Made by a program: the position numbers and the translations under genes. A DNA stretch of 64,000 nucleotides from Site-B1 sp963827785 (GTDB lineage: Bacteria > Bacteroidota > Bacteroidia > Flavobacteriales > Flavobacteriaceae). The stretch is taken from assembly GCA_963827785.1 (NCBI GenBank), contig CAWHCT010000038.1, positions 1-64,000 of the forward strand. Direction: 5' to 3'. Within the stretch, counting starts at the first letter, position 1. Each line of letters opens with the position of its first letter. Below are positions 54,018 through 63,703 of this stretch, one piece after another. The notes beneath the pieces are model-generated. The model made no database searches. It was not told the origin of the DNA and saw nothing but the letters and a program-made list of their open reading frames with translations.

Positions 54018-57000
54018 GTGGTAGCATTATTGCTGCTTTTTTTCATCATTTTGGTGTTAATTTTCTCTATACCTTATGTTCAAACAAGTTTGGGTAAATA
54101 TGCCACCAATCGCCTAAATAAGGATTTCGGTACAAACATCAATATTGGTAAAGTGGGATTACAGTTCAACGGTGATGTTGAAATTAAAGAAATTTTGATC
54201 ATAGACTTCAAGAAAGACACTCTTATTCATTTAAATGAGCTAAATACCTCCATTATTAGCTTTAAAAATCTTTATAATAACAAATTTACATTTGGTGATA
54301 TTGATGTTGAAGGCCTGACCTTCAATATTAAAACTTATTTAGGTGAAACCGATACTAATTTGGACATTTTTGTAGCTAAATTCGAGGACGAAAACCCTAG
54401 AAAAGAGGAGAGCACATTCCTATTATCCTCAAGCGATGTTTCAATTGAGAATGGAATATTCAGGATAATTGATGAAAATAAAGAAAATCCAAAAAAGCTT
54501 GAATTTTCAAAATTGAATATTAATGCTAAAGACTTTAACATAAAGGGACCCGATGTAAACATGAAAGTGAATTCACTCGCTTTTAAAGATATAAGAGGTG
54601 TTGAAGTAAAGAAAATGACCACTGATTTTGGCTATACTTTACAAGGAATGACTTTTAATGATCTGGACATTAAAACGCTTGAGTCCGAATTAAAAGGAGA
54701 AATCGAGTTTTTCTATTCACGTGAAGATCTTCAATACTTTACAGATCAGGTCAAACTTAAGGCCAATTTCAATAACTCAGTAGTTTCTTTTAATGAACTT
54801 AATATGTTCTATAATGAATTTGGTCAGAAAGAAATAGCTCATTTAAGCGCAGATCTTTCAGGAACTCTGAATGATCTTCAAGTGGATAATCTCGAGGTAA
54901 ATACCAGCAGAAATACGAAAATATTTGGTAATCTAAGTTTCAAAAACTTATTCAACTCCCAAGAAGATAATTTTGAAATGAAAGGAAAGTTCAATAATCT
55001 AACCTCAAACTACAAAGATTTAACAACCCTAATGCCTAATGTTCTTGGTGCTTCAATACCTTCTTCTTTTGAAAAGCTGGGAGATTTCACAGTTAGAGGC
55101 GAAACCGAGGTTACAGGAAAATACATTAAAACAAATTCAAGAATTTCAACAGTATTGGGTCTTATTGACGCTCAGCTTCAATTAAACAGAATTGATGATA
55201 TTGACAATGCTTCATATAAAGGAAATATAATTTTCAAGGATTTTTTGGCAGGAAAATTATTGAACGATGAAACGCTGGGTAAAGTGTCATTCAATTTAAA
55301 TGTGGAAGGTAATAGTTTTCTACTCGAAAAAATGAATACAAAAGCTCAAGGGGATATTTATTCAATGGAATATAACGGCTATAACTATAGTGATTTGGAA
55401 ATATCCGGAAATTTTGCAAATAAAAAGTTCAACGGTAATATCAACTCAAACGACAAGAATTTAAAATTGAATTTTGACGGTCTTGCAGATCTTTCAAAAG
55501 AGATCTATAACTTTGATTTCGTTGCCAATGTGGAATATGCCGACTTAAATGCCTTGAAGTTTGTTCAGCGAGATAGCATTTCAATATTTAAGGGAATGGT
55601 TGATATGAAAATGAAAGGTACAACTATAGAAGATGCATTTGGAGATATTAATTTTAAGAACACGTCCTATAAAAATCAAAATGACGCTTACTTTTTCAAG
55701 GACTTTGCAATTACATCTAGCTTTAATGATGATAGCGAAAGATTGATAGGCATAAACTCTCCGGATATTATACAGGGAAAATTAAGTGGTAAGTTCCTGT
55801 TTAAAGATTTGGGTAAAATGTTAGAAAACTCACTGGGAAGTATTTACACCAATTATATACCTAATGAAATTGCCATAGATCAATACATTGATTTTAATTT
55901 TAAAATTTACAACAAAATAGTAGAAGTGTTTGTTCCTCATATAGAGTTGAGTAGAAATACATTCATAAAAGGAAGCGCTAAGAGCAATGAACAAGAATTC
56001 AACCTCACATTCAAGTCGCCAAAAATAAAGTTATTCAACTATTTTGCAGATGAAGTTCAGTTAAATATTGATAATAAAAATCCATTTTTTAACACTTACA
56101 TTCAAGTGGATAGTCTCAACACAAAATTCTATGATATTTCCAGTTTTAGTTTGATCAATGTAACACTTAATGACACTCTTTTTATGCGAACTGAGTTTAA
56201 AGGAGGTAAACGTAATGATGATAGTTATAACCTGAGTATATATTATACCATCAATGAAGAGAACAAATCGGTGTTAGGTTTTAAAAAATCAGATGTCACT
56301 TTTAAAAATAATACATGGTTTGTCAATGAAGCCAGGGATAGCAGTAATAAAATAGTGTTTGACAGAGATTTTAAGAATATGGAGTTTGATAAATTATTTA
56401 TGAATCATGAAGATGAGGTAATTAAACTTTCTGGAATTATTCAGGATACTGGGTATAAGGATATCAAATTAGATTTTAAGGATGTTGATCTAACCAAGAT
56501 TACTCCAGAAATTGACAGTTTGAAACTTAATGGGATAGTAAATGGAAAATTGGATATTCTTGAACAGGATGGCATTTTTCTGCCTAATTCAACTGTAATT
56601 ATTGATGATCTTAAAGTTAACGATATTGACCTGGGTTCATTTGATGCCAGCATTGTTGGCAATCAAACTTTAACAAATTACAAAGTAAATGTAACTATTA
56701 AAGATGATATTCTTCAAACCTTTAAAGCTCAGGGTGAGATTGACGTGTCAAAGAAAAACTCAACTATCGATCTGGATGTAACCTTCAACAAATTTAATTT
56801 GGAACCATTAAATCCATTAGGTGAAGACGTAATTAATAATATTAGAGGTTTGGTTAGTGGTAAGGCTAAAGTATCAGGTAATTTGGGAAAACCATCTATT
56901 GACGGGGATTTAAGAATGGATCAGGCAGGGTTACAGATTCCCTATCTTAATGTTAATTATACTTTCCAGGACAATGCCTCGGTTTCTTTAAAGAATCAGA

Positions 57001-58442
57001 GTTTTATCTTCAACAATGTTGAAATGAGAGATGTATACTATAATTCAAAAGGTAGAATTGATGGTAACATAAACCATGTCAATTTTTCAGATTGGAGTTT
57101 AGGGTTGAATATTTCTACTGATAAATTATTAGTATTAAATACTAAAATGGAAGATGATGTGCTTTATTACGGTACAGGGTTTATTGGAGGAACGGCAGCC
57201 ATAAACGGTCCCACAGATAAACTGGTCATTTCTGTTGATGGGCAAACTAGGGAAGGAACCGAATTTAAAATTCCGCTTAATGATACTGAGTCTTATGGGG
57301 ACAACTCTTTCATACATTTTTTAACTAAAGAAGAAAAGGAGTCAAAAATAAGTGGGAAAGAGGTCGTTTTTAATGAGATCAAAGGTTTGGAACTAGATTT
57401 TGATCTGGATGTTAATGAAGATGCAGAAGTTGAGATAATTATTGATCCATCAACAGGTCATTCAATTAAAGGTCGTGGAGCGGGTAACTTATTGGTTGAG
57501 ATAAATACCAATGGCAAATTCAATATGTGGGGAGATTTCGTAACATATGAAGGTGTTTATAATTTTGTCTATGCAGGCTTGATACAAAAGAAATTTATTG
57601 TTCAACCAGGCGGAACTATTACATGGGAAGGAGAACCTTTAGAGGCAGAAATAGACCTTATTGCTACCTATAAAACTCAGGCAAATCCATCCGTTCTTTT
57701 AGATAATCCTATAAACAGGAGTATCCCTGTTGATGTGGAAATTAGTATTACTGGCCAGTTAGAGCAACCAGATCCTGTATTCGATCTAAAATTCCCGAAT
57801 GTTAGTTCGTCTTTGAATTCAGAATTACAATACCGCCTTGATGATAACGAAAGCAGGGAATTGCAGGCGCTTTCAGTAGTTACATCAGGTACTTTTATTA
57901 GTGAGGTTAATATTAGCCAGCAAACAATAACGGGTAATCTGGCCGAACGGGCTTCGGCAATTGTAAATAGCTTATTCTCTGAAGGTGAAGGGAAACTAAA
58001 AGTAGGTCTTAATTATCAATCTGGTCAGCGCACTCCTGACTTACAAACAGATGACAGGTTGGGTTTAACGCTGTCAACTCAGGTAAGTGACAGGATATTG
58101 ATAAATGGAAAAGTAGGTGTACCTATTGGAGGAGTTAGCGAAACGGTAATTGCTGGAGATGTGCAAATAGACTTCTTACTTAATGACGAAGGAACATTAA
58201 CCGCTAAAATGTTCAATAGAGAAAACAGCATAAGAAATTTTGGTGAAGAAATAGGCTATACCCAAGGTTTGGGACTATCTTATAATGTTGATTTTGATAC
58301 ATTCAAGGAATTATTGCAAAAGATATTCAGAGGAAGAACAGATATTAACACACCTGAACAAGATCCACCAGATAATGACCAGGTAAAACAAGACAATCCA
58401 CTTCCTGAATTTGTCAGTTTCAAGCCTGAAAATAACGAGTAA
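54018..58442 (+). CDS. tamB: TamB-like translocation and assembly protein
   Basis: 1474 residues, the usual size. One N-terminal TM (VALLLLFFIILVLIFSIPYVQTS), then a very long repetitive beta-helix (AsmA/TamB type), ending in the DUF490 domain: INTNGKFNMWGDFVTYEGVYNF, PGGTITWEGEPLEAEIDLIATYKT and LTLSTQVSDRILINGKVGVPIGG. It spans the periplasm and moves lipids or outer-membrane proteins to the outer membrane. The ORF opens with GTG, while the in-frame upstream codons (KQIKRVLKIGSR) are the basic residues expected before the TM, so the real start may be a non-ATG codon near 53976. Confidence 0.9.
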   Translation: MVALLLLFFIILVLIFSIPYVQTSLGKYATNRLNKDFGTNINIGKVGLQFNGDVEIKEILIIDFKKDTLIHLNELNTSIISFKNLYNNKFTFGDIDVEGLTFNIKTYLGETDTNLDIFVAKFEDENPRKEESTFLLSSSDVSIENGIFRIIDENKENPKKLEFSKLNINAKDFNIKGPDVNMKVNSLAFKDIRGVEVKKMTTDFGYTLQGMTFNDLDIKTLESELKGEIEFFYSREDLQYFTDQVKLKANFNNSVVSFNELNMFYNEFGQKEIAHLSADLSGTLNDLQVDNLEVNTSRNTKIFGNLSFKNLFNSQEDNFEMKGKFNNLTSNYKDLTTLMPNVLGASIPSSFEKLGDFTVRGETEVTGKYIKTNSRISTVLGLIDAQLQLNRIDDIDNASYKGNIIFKDFLAGKLLNDETLGKVSFNLNVEGNSFLLEKMNTKAQGDIYSMEYNGYNYSDLEISGNFANKKFNGNINSNDKNLKLNFDGLADLSKEIYNFDFVANVEYADLNALKFVQRDSISIFKGMVDMKMKGTTIEDAFGDINFKNTSYKNQNDAYFFKDFAITSSFNDDSERLIGINSPDIIQGKLSGKFLFKDLGKMLENSLGSIYTNYIPNEIAIDQYIDFNFKIYNKIVEVFVPHIELSRNTFIKGSAKSNEQEFNLTFKSPKIKLFNYFADEVQLNIDNKNPFFNTYIQVDSLNTKFYDISSFSLINVTLNDTLFMRTEFKGGKRNDDSYNLSIYYTINEENKSVLGFKKSDVTFKNNTWFVNEARDSSNKIVFDRDFKNMEFDKLFMNHEDEVIKLSGIIQDTGYKDIKLDFKDVDLTKITPEIDSLKLNGIVNGKLDILEQDGIFLPNSTVIIDDLKVNDIDLGSFDASIVGNQTLTNYKVNVTIKDDILQTFKAQGEIDVSKKNSTIDLDVTFNKFNLEPLNPLGEDVINNIRGLVSGKAKVSGNLGKPSIDGDLRMDQAGLQIPYLNVNYTFQDNASVSLKNQSFIFNNVEMRDVYYNSKGRIDGNINHVNFSDWSLGLNISTDKLLVLNTKMEDDVLYYGTGFIGGTAAINGPTDKLVISVDGQTREGTEFKIPLNDTESYGDNSFIHFLTKEEKESKISGKEVVFNEIKGLELDFDLDVNEDAEVEIIIDPSTGHSIKGRGAGNLLVEINTNGKFNMWGDFVTYEGVYNFVYAGLIQKKFIVQPGGTITWEGEPLEAEIDLIATYKTQANPSVLLDNPINRSIPVDVEISITGQLEQPDPVFDLKFPNVSSSLNSELQYRLDDNESRELQALSVVTSGTFISEVNISQQTITGNLAERASAIVNSLFSEGEGKLKVGLNYQSGQRTPDLQTDDRLGLTLSTQVSDRILINGKVGVPIGGVSETVIAGDVQIDFLLNDEGTLTAKMFNRENSIRNFGEEIGYTQGLGLSYNVDFDTFKELLQKIFRGRTDINTPEQDPPDNDQVKQDNPLPEFVSFKPENNE

Positions 58443-58589
58443 TAAGTTCTAAATCTTTATATTTAGTGATTGCAAATTATTTTTATTAACGAAAACGTTT
58501 GAATTTTTTAATAGCTCCAAAAATATCTTGATAAGCCGTGTTTATTGATTTTTCTTTAGTAATTTTGCCACTTCAAATTACTTTAATGA

Positions 58590-59576
58590 ATGAAAAAGTT
58601 TATCAAAAAAATTGCCGTAATGACGTCGGGAGGAGATGCACCAGGAATGAATGCTGCCATACGATCAGTAATCAGAGCGGCTTCTTATTATAAATTAGAA
58701 AGTGTAGGAATATTTAGAGGTTACCAAGGCCTGATTGAAGGCGATATTGAACCCATGAATGCCCGAAGTGCTCATCATCTAATACAAAAAGGCGGAACTG
58801 TATTAAAAACCGCAAGATCAAAAGAATTTAGAACAGTGGAAGGCCGTAAAAAAGCCTATAATAACCTGGTGAAATTTGAAATTGATGCTATGGTAGTGAT
58901 TGGTGGTGATGGGTCTTTTACCGGAGCAATGGTTTTCAATAATGAATATGATTTTCCTGTAATTGGTATTCCTGGAACTATTGATAACGATATTTTTGGG
59001 ACAGATTACACAATAGGTTATGATACGGCTTTAAATACAGTAGTTGAGGTTATTGATAAAATTAGAGATACTGCAAGTTCTCATAATCGATTATTTTTTG
59101 TCGAGGTAATGGGCAGAGATGCAGGGCATATAGCTTTAAATGCAGGAATAGGAGCAGGAGCAGAGGAAATTTTAATTCCGGAAGAAGATATGGGAATTGA
59201 ACGCTTACTTGTTACCTTAGAAAAAAGCAGACGCTCTGGTAAAACATCAAGTATGGTTGTTGTGGCAGAAGGAGATAAGACAGGAAAAAATGTGTTTGAA
59301 CTGGCTAAATATGTTGAAGAAAATTTACCTGAATATGACGTAAGAGTATCTGTACTAGGTCATATGCAACGTGGTGGTGCTCCAAGTTGCTTCGATAGGG
59401 TTTTAGCAAGTAGAATGGGAGTAAATGCAGTTGAATTGTTAATTGATGGAAAATCGAATGTAATGGTAGGTTTGCAAAATGGCAAAATGTCAACTACACC
59501 TTTAGAAAATGCGATTAAGGAGAATAACCCAATCGATAAAGAAATATTAAGAGTATCTGATATAATGTCAGTATAA
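58590..59576 (+). CDS. pfkA: 6-phosphofructokinase
   Basis: 328 residues. MTSGGDAPGMNAAIRSVIRA (ATP site), GGDGSFTGAM, PGTIDNDIFGTDYTIGYDTA (catalytic TIDND), MGRDAGHIAL and LGHMQRGGAPSCFDR (fructose-6-phosphate site) are all present, so an ATP-dependent group A enzyme of upper glycolysis. -7 match TAATTTTG at 58560-58567. It is followed 30 bp later by gapA. Confidence 0.96.
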   Translation: MKKFIKKIAVMTSGGDAPGMNAAIRSVIRAASYYKLESVGIFRGYQGLIEGDIEPMNARSAHHLIQKGGTVLKTARSKEFRTVEGRKKAYNNLVKFEIDAMVVIGGDGSFTGAMVFNNEYDFPVIGIPGTIDNDIFGTDYTIGYDTALNTVVEVIDKIRDTASSHNRLFFVEVMGRDAGHIALNAGIGAGAEEILIPEEDMGIERLLVTLEKSRRSGKTSSMVVVAEGDKTGKNVFELAKYVEENLPEYDVRVSVLGHMQRGGAPSCFDRVLASRMGVNAVELLIDGKSNVMVGLQNGKMSTTPLENAIKENNPIDKEILRVSDIMSV

Positions 59577-59606
59577 ATAAATAATAGAATAATTAAATAA
59601 TAGAAA

Positions 59607-60611
59607 ATGGCAAATTTAAAATTAGGAATTAACGGTTTTGGTAGAATAGGTAGAATAGCTTTTAGGATAGCAGCTAGCAGACCTGATATTCAAGTAGTAG
59701 GTATCAATGATTTATTAGCAGTAGAACATTTGGCGTATTTGTTAAAATATGATTCTGTTCACGGTAGGTTCCAAGGTACTATTGAAGTAAAAAATGGTAA
59801 TTTAGTTGTAAATGGAAATGAAATTAGAGTTACTGCTGAACGTAATCCTGAAGATCTAAAATGGGATGCAGTTGGAGCTGATGTTGTTTTAGATTGTACA
59901 GGAATTTTTACAACTTTAGAAAAAGCAAACGCTCATATTAAAGCAGGAGCTAAAAAAGTAGTTATTTCTGCTCCATCAGCAGATGCACCAATGTTTGTAA
60001 TGGGAGTAAATCACAAAAAAATTACAGCAAAGGATACAATAGTTTCAAATGCATCTTGTACAACTAACTGTTTAGCTCCGTTAGCAAAAGTTATTAATGA
60101 TAAATTTGGTATTGTTGAAGGATTGATGACAACAGTTCATGCTGCTACAGCAACTCAATTTACTGTTGATGGACCATCTAAAAAAGATTTTAGACTTGGT
60201 CGTGCTTCTTTAAACAATATCGTTCCGGCATCTACAGGTGCTGCAAAAGCAGTTGGTAAAGTTATTCCGGAATTGAATGGAAAATTAACAGGTATGGCAT
60301 TTCGTGTTCCAACTGTGGATGTTTCTGTTGTTGATCTAACTTGTAGATTGGAGAAAGGTGCTTCTTTTGATGAAGTTAAAGCAGCATTAAAGCATGCTTC
60401 GGAAAATGAATTGAAAGGAATTTTAGGTTATACGGAAGAAGGAGTTGTTTCTCAGGATTTTGTATCAGAACCAAAAACCAGTACATTCGATGCCAATGCA
60501 AGTATTGGCTTAAATGACAACTTTGTTAAACTCATTTCTTGGTATGATAATGAGTATGGCTATTCTGCAAAACTTGTTGATCTGGCCCAATACATTAACA
60601 ATGTCAAATAA
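59607..60611 (+). CDS. gapA: Glyceraldehyde-3-phosphate dehydrogenase, type I
   Basis: 334 residues. GINGFGRIGRIAFR (NAD site), SNASCTTNCLAPL with the catalytic Cys, VHAATATQFTVDGPSKKDFRLGRA, TGAAKAVGKVIPELNGKLTGMAFRVPT and WYDNEYGYSAKL. The expected length for a complete enzyme of glycolysis. Likely in one transcript with pfkA, ended by the terminator at 60627. Confidence 0.97.
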   Translation: MANLKLGINGFGRIGRIAFRIAASRPDIQVVGINDLLAVEHLAYLLKYDSVHGRFQGTIEVKNGNLVVNGNEIRVTAERNPEDLKWDAVGADVVLDCTGIFTTLEKANAHIKAGAKKVVISAPSADAPMFVMGVNHKKITAKDTIVSNASCTTNCLAPLAKVINDKFGIVEGLMTTVHAATATQFTVDGPSKKDFRLGRASLNNIVPASTGAAKAVGKVIPELNGKLTGMAFRVPTVDVSVVDLTCRLEKGASFDEVKAALKHASENELKGILGYTEEGVVSQDFVSEPKTSTFDANASIGLNDNFVKLISWYDNEYGYSAKLVDLAQYINNVK

Positions 60612-60626
60612 TTGATTTTAAATCTT

Positions 60627-60662
60627 ATAAGCTGCTATGATAAATAGCAGCTTATTTTTTAT
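60627..60662 (+). terminator. Rho-independent terminator after gapA
   Basis: Perfect 12-bp stem ATAAGCTGCTAT / ATAGCAGCTTAT with a 5-nt GATAA loop and a run of T. Confidence 0.93.
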
Positions 60663-60671
60663 CTTTATACT

Positions 60672-61534
60672 ATGATAGTAATAGTAGATAGTGGTTCCAC
60701 AAAGAGTGATTGGATTTTTGTTGACAGGGTAGGGAATAAGTTATTTGATAAGGAAAGAACTCATGGATTGAATCCAGAAATGCTCCCTGAACAAAAACTA
60801 AGAAAAAGTATAAATGAAAGCAAGCGATTAAAGGCTGAGAGACTTAATGTTTCCTATTTATTCTTTTATGGTGCAGGCTGTGGAACTGAAAGACCCAGGC
60901 TAATGCTTAAAGGATGTGCTGGAAGAATACTTCCCAAATGCAAAAGTTACTGTCAATGAAGATACATTGGCTGCTGTCTTTTCTTCAATTAACAACAATG
61001 AAGCAGCTGTAGTCTGTATTTTAGGAACCGGATCAAATTGTAGTTACTATGATGGTGAAAAATTACATCAACGTGTTAAATCTTTGGGCTATACGCTTAT
61101 GGATGATGCAAGTGGAAATTATTTTGGAAAGCAACTGCTAAGGGATTACTATTTTAACCACATGCCCGGAGATCTTAGATCGGTATTTGATCATGAGTAT
61201 AACGTTGATATAGATTTTGTGAAATATCAATCTTTATAAACAACCTAATCCAAACACGTATTTAGCCAGTTTTGCGAGGTTTATGTTTATGAATAAAGAC
61301 TCGCAATACGTTAGGGATTTAATAAAAAATGGGGTGCGATTATTTGCAAAGAACATGATATTCCAGTATAAAGATGTGTTAGACAAAGTTCCTGTGCATT
61401 TTGCAGGATCAATCGCATTCTTTTCTCAGGAAGAGATCAAAGAAGTAGGTAAGGAATTAGGATTGACCATTGGAAATTTTGTTAGAAGACCAATTGAGGG
61501 CTTAGTCGATTATCATATAAAAAATCTTAAATAG
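60672..61534 (+). pseudogene. N-acetylglucosamine kinase-like ATPase, frameshifted
   Basis: BadF/BadG/BcrA/BcrD ATPase family. VDSGSTKSDWIFVD is the phosphate-1 motif, LFFYGAGCGTERPR lies at the domain join, VCILGTGSNCSYYDG is phosphate-2 and VPVHFAGSIAFFSQEEIKEV the adenosine motif. Together about 285 residues, the usual length. Frame changes near 60912 and 61228 split it into three readings. It would phosphorylate an amino sugar in cell-wall recycling; the neighbours pfkA and gapA fit sugar metabolism. It looks like a good gene with sequencing-type errors. Confidence 0.75.
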
Positions 61535-61535
61535 T

Positions 61536-61898
61536 TGGAAATTGCTATAATTGCTCATGATGGTAAAAAGGCTGAAATGGTTCAGTTTTTAAATGAGCAT
61601 AAGGACATACTTCATCAAAAAAGGATTACAATAATTTCTACCGGAACAACAGGAATTAAAGGTTGAAAAGGCAGGGATTGAAGTTACAAAACTTGTTATC
61701 AGGACCGTTGGTGGAGATGCACAAATTGCAGCTAGAGTTGCTGAGGGGAAGTGTCAAATGGTGATATTTTTTCGAGATCCTCTTGAAAAGCATCCACATG
61801 AACCGGATGTGTTGATGTTAATGCGCTTGTGCGATGTGCATAATGTACCGCTTGCAACGAATCCGGCTACAGCTGAATTATTGATCAGAGCTTTATGA
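61536..61898 (+). pseudogene. mgsA: Methylglyoxal synthase, frameshifted
   Basis: Reading begins at a TTG (61536; LEIAIIAHDGKKAEMVQFL), ISTGTTG is the phosphate-binding loop, the frame shifts near 61665, and GGDAQIAARVAEG, VIFFRDPLEKHPHEPDVLMLMRLCDV and VPLATNPATAELLI complete the protein (about 120 residues). It converts dihydroxyacetone phosphate to methylglyoxal, a glycolysis bypass. All active-site residues survive across the break. The stop overlaps the DUF202 start by 4 bp. Confidence 0.75.
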
Positions 61899-62206
61899 AA
61901 AATGATATCCAAAAATCTGATATGAGTAAAACAGATCTGTTGGCTATGGAACGGACCAGATTGGCAAATGAAAGGACTTTTTTAGCTTATTTCAGGACTT
62001 TTATTGTTTTTTTGAGTTCAGGTATTGCAATTATAAAGATCAATGCACTTAAGGAAATAGAATTTATAGGATACTTTCTATTGATTAATTTCTCCAATAT
62101 TATTAATAATTGGCATATCCAGATTTCTGTATGTAAAAAGAAAATTGGGGAAGTATTATACGACTTTCAGTATAAACCGTATTTTCCTGTTCAGACACTC
62201 TTATAA
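61895..62206 (+). pseudogene. DUF202 membrane protein, frameshifted
   Basis: The N-terminus KTDLLAMERTRLANERTFLAYFRTF is the DUF202 signature, followed by TM helix 1 (FIVFLSSGIAIIKI). Around 62088 the frame changes; the next frame gives SPILLIIGISRFLYVKRKLGKYY, the expected second TM helix and basic tail. It is then close to or overlapping the convergent guaC end. A small inner-membrane protein of unknown role. Confidence 0.65.
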
Positions 62207-63207
62207 AAGTAGTACGCTTAGTAAGTTCTTTTAGTCTGGAAGCACCAACATAAGTGCAAGTACTTCGAATTCCTCCCAAAATATCATTTACAGTATTTTC
62301 AACAGGACCTCGATATTTGACTTCAACCATTTTTCCTTCACTGGCTCTGTATTCAGCAATACCACCAACATGTTTTACCATGGCAATGGCTGAACTCATT
62401 CCGTAGAATTCTTTATACTGTTGTCCATTTTTCTCAATCAATTTTCCACCACTTTCATCATGTCCGGCAAACATGCCTCCCAGCATTACAAAATCAGCTC
62501 CTGCACCAAATGCTTTGGCAACATCTCCCGGAGTAACACATCCTCCATCACTAATTATTTGTCCGCCTAAACCGTGTGCAGCATCGGCACATTCTATAAT
62601 AGCCGACAATTGTGGATATCCTACTCCCGTTTTTAATCGGGTTGTACAAACAGATCCCGGACCTATACCTACTTTTACAATATCAGCTCCAGAAAGTAAA
62701 AGTTCTTCAACCATTTCACCTGTTACTACATTTCCAGCAATAATCACTTTTCCTGGATTCGACTCCCTTGTCTGTTGAACGAAGTTCACAAAATGTTCAG
62801 AATAGCCATTGGCAACATCAATACAGATAAATTTTAATTTTAGGATATTTATTTAAAATAGCTTTTAATTTGTTTGCATCTCGTTTCCCGGTACCTGTAC
62901 TAACAGCTATATAATCTTCAATTCCCGCAGGAGCGGATTTTCAAGAAAAGTCTTCCCATTGTTTTAAAGAATAATGTTTGTGAATTGCTGTAAATAATTG
63001 TTTATCAGATAAAGCTATCGCCATTTCAAAAGTGCCAACAGTATCCATATTGGCCGCCATTATAGGAATTCCTGACCACTCATTGTTACCGTGAAAAAAA
63101 CGAAATTTTCTTGTTAAGTTTACTTTTGATCTACTCTTAAGAGTAGACCGTTTTGGTCTGAACATAACATCTTTAAACCCTAATTTAAGATCATTCTCAA
63201 TTCTCAT
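62103..63207 (-). pseudogene. guaC: GMP reductase, frameshifted
   Basis: The start at 63207 reads MRIENDLKLGFKDVMFRPKRS. Then IPIMAANMDTVGTFEMA, a break near 62938, KLKAILNKYPKI, a second break near 62838, and an intact rest: ANGYSEHFVNFVQQ, GPGSVCTTRLKTGVGYP with the catalytic Cys, GGQIISDGGCVTPGDVAKAFG, MSSAIAMVKHVGGIAEYRAS and STCTYVGASRLKELTKRTTF. It reduces GMP to IMP. About 22 residues after the usual end (RVSEQEN) are unexpected and suggest a missed stop. Frameshifts in such a conserved enzyme point to sequence errors. Confidence 0.8.
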
Positions 63208-63317
63208 AATCAATAGCCTTTTGGTTACTATCAAAAGTAAGATATACTTATCTATTTTGGGCTTATAAATGTATGATTGAGGAATATATTTGTCAACAAC
63301 TGTTAATAGATTTTCAG

Positions 63318-63698
63318 CTATTTTCTGGCAATCAGACTAATCTCTACATTGACATATTTTGGTAAATTTGAGACTTCCACAGTTTCTCTCGCAGGCGCAG
63401 TTTCATCTTTAAAATACTCTCCATAAACTTCATTTATCAAAGTAAAATTAAGCATATCAGAAATAAATATGGTTGTTTTTATGACATTTTCAAAAGTCAT
63501 GTCTGCCGCCTCTAGAACAGCTTTCAGGTTTTCCATTACTAATTTGGTTTCCCTTCTAATATCACCTATTTCTAATTTTCCGGTTTCCGGATTGATAGCA
63601 ATTTGTCCCGATGTATAGAGCATATCACCTGACAAAACAGCTTGATTGTAAGGTCCAATGGGAGCAGGTGCTTTAGATGTTTTTATGATTTTTTTCAT
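63318..63698 (-). CDS. ridA: RidA-family enamine/imine deaminase
   Basis: 126 residues, full length. SKAPAPIGPYNQAVLSGDMLYTSGQI start, ENLKAVLEAADMTFENVIKTTIFISDM, and PARETVEVSNLPKYVNVEISLIA with the active-site Arg and the family's terminal strand. It deaminates reactive enamines/imines released by PLP enzymes in the cytoplasm. It lies just upstream of LptD on the same strand. Confidence 0.95.
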   Translation of the reverse strand: MKKIIKTSKAPAPIGPYNQAVLSGDMLYTSGQIAINPETGKLEIGDIRRETKLVMENLKAVLEAADMTFENVIKTTIFISDMLNFTLINEVYGEYFKDETAPARETVEVSNLPKYVNVEISLIARK

Positions 63699-63703
63699 GG
63701 CAG

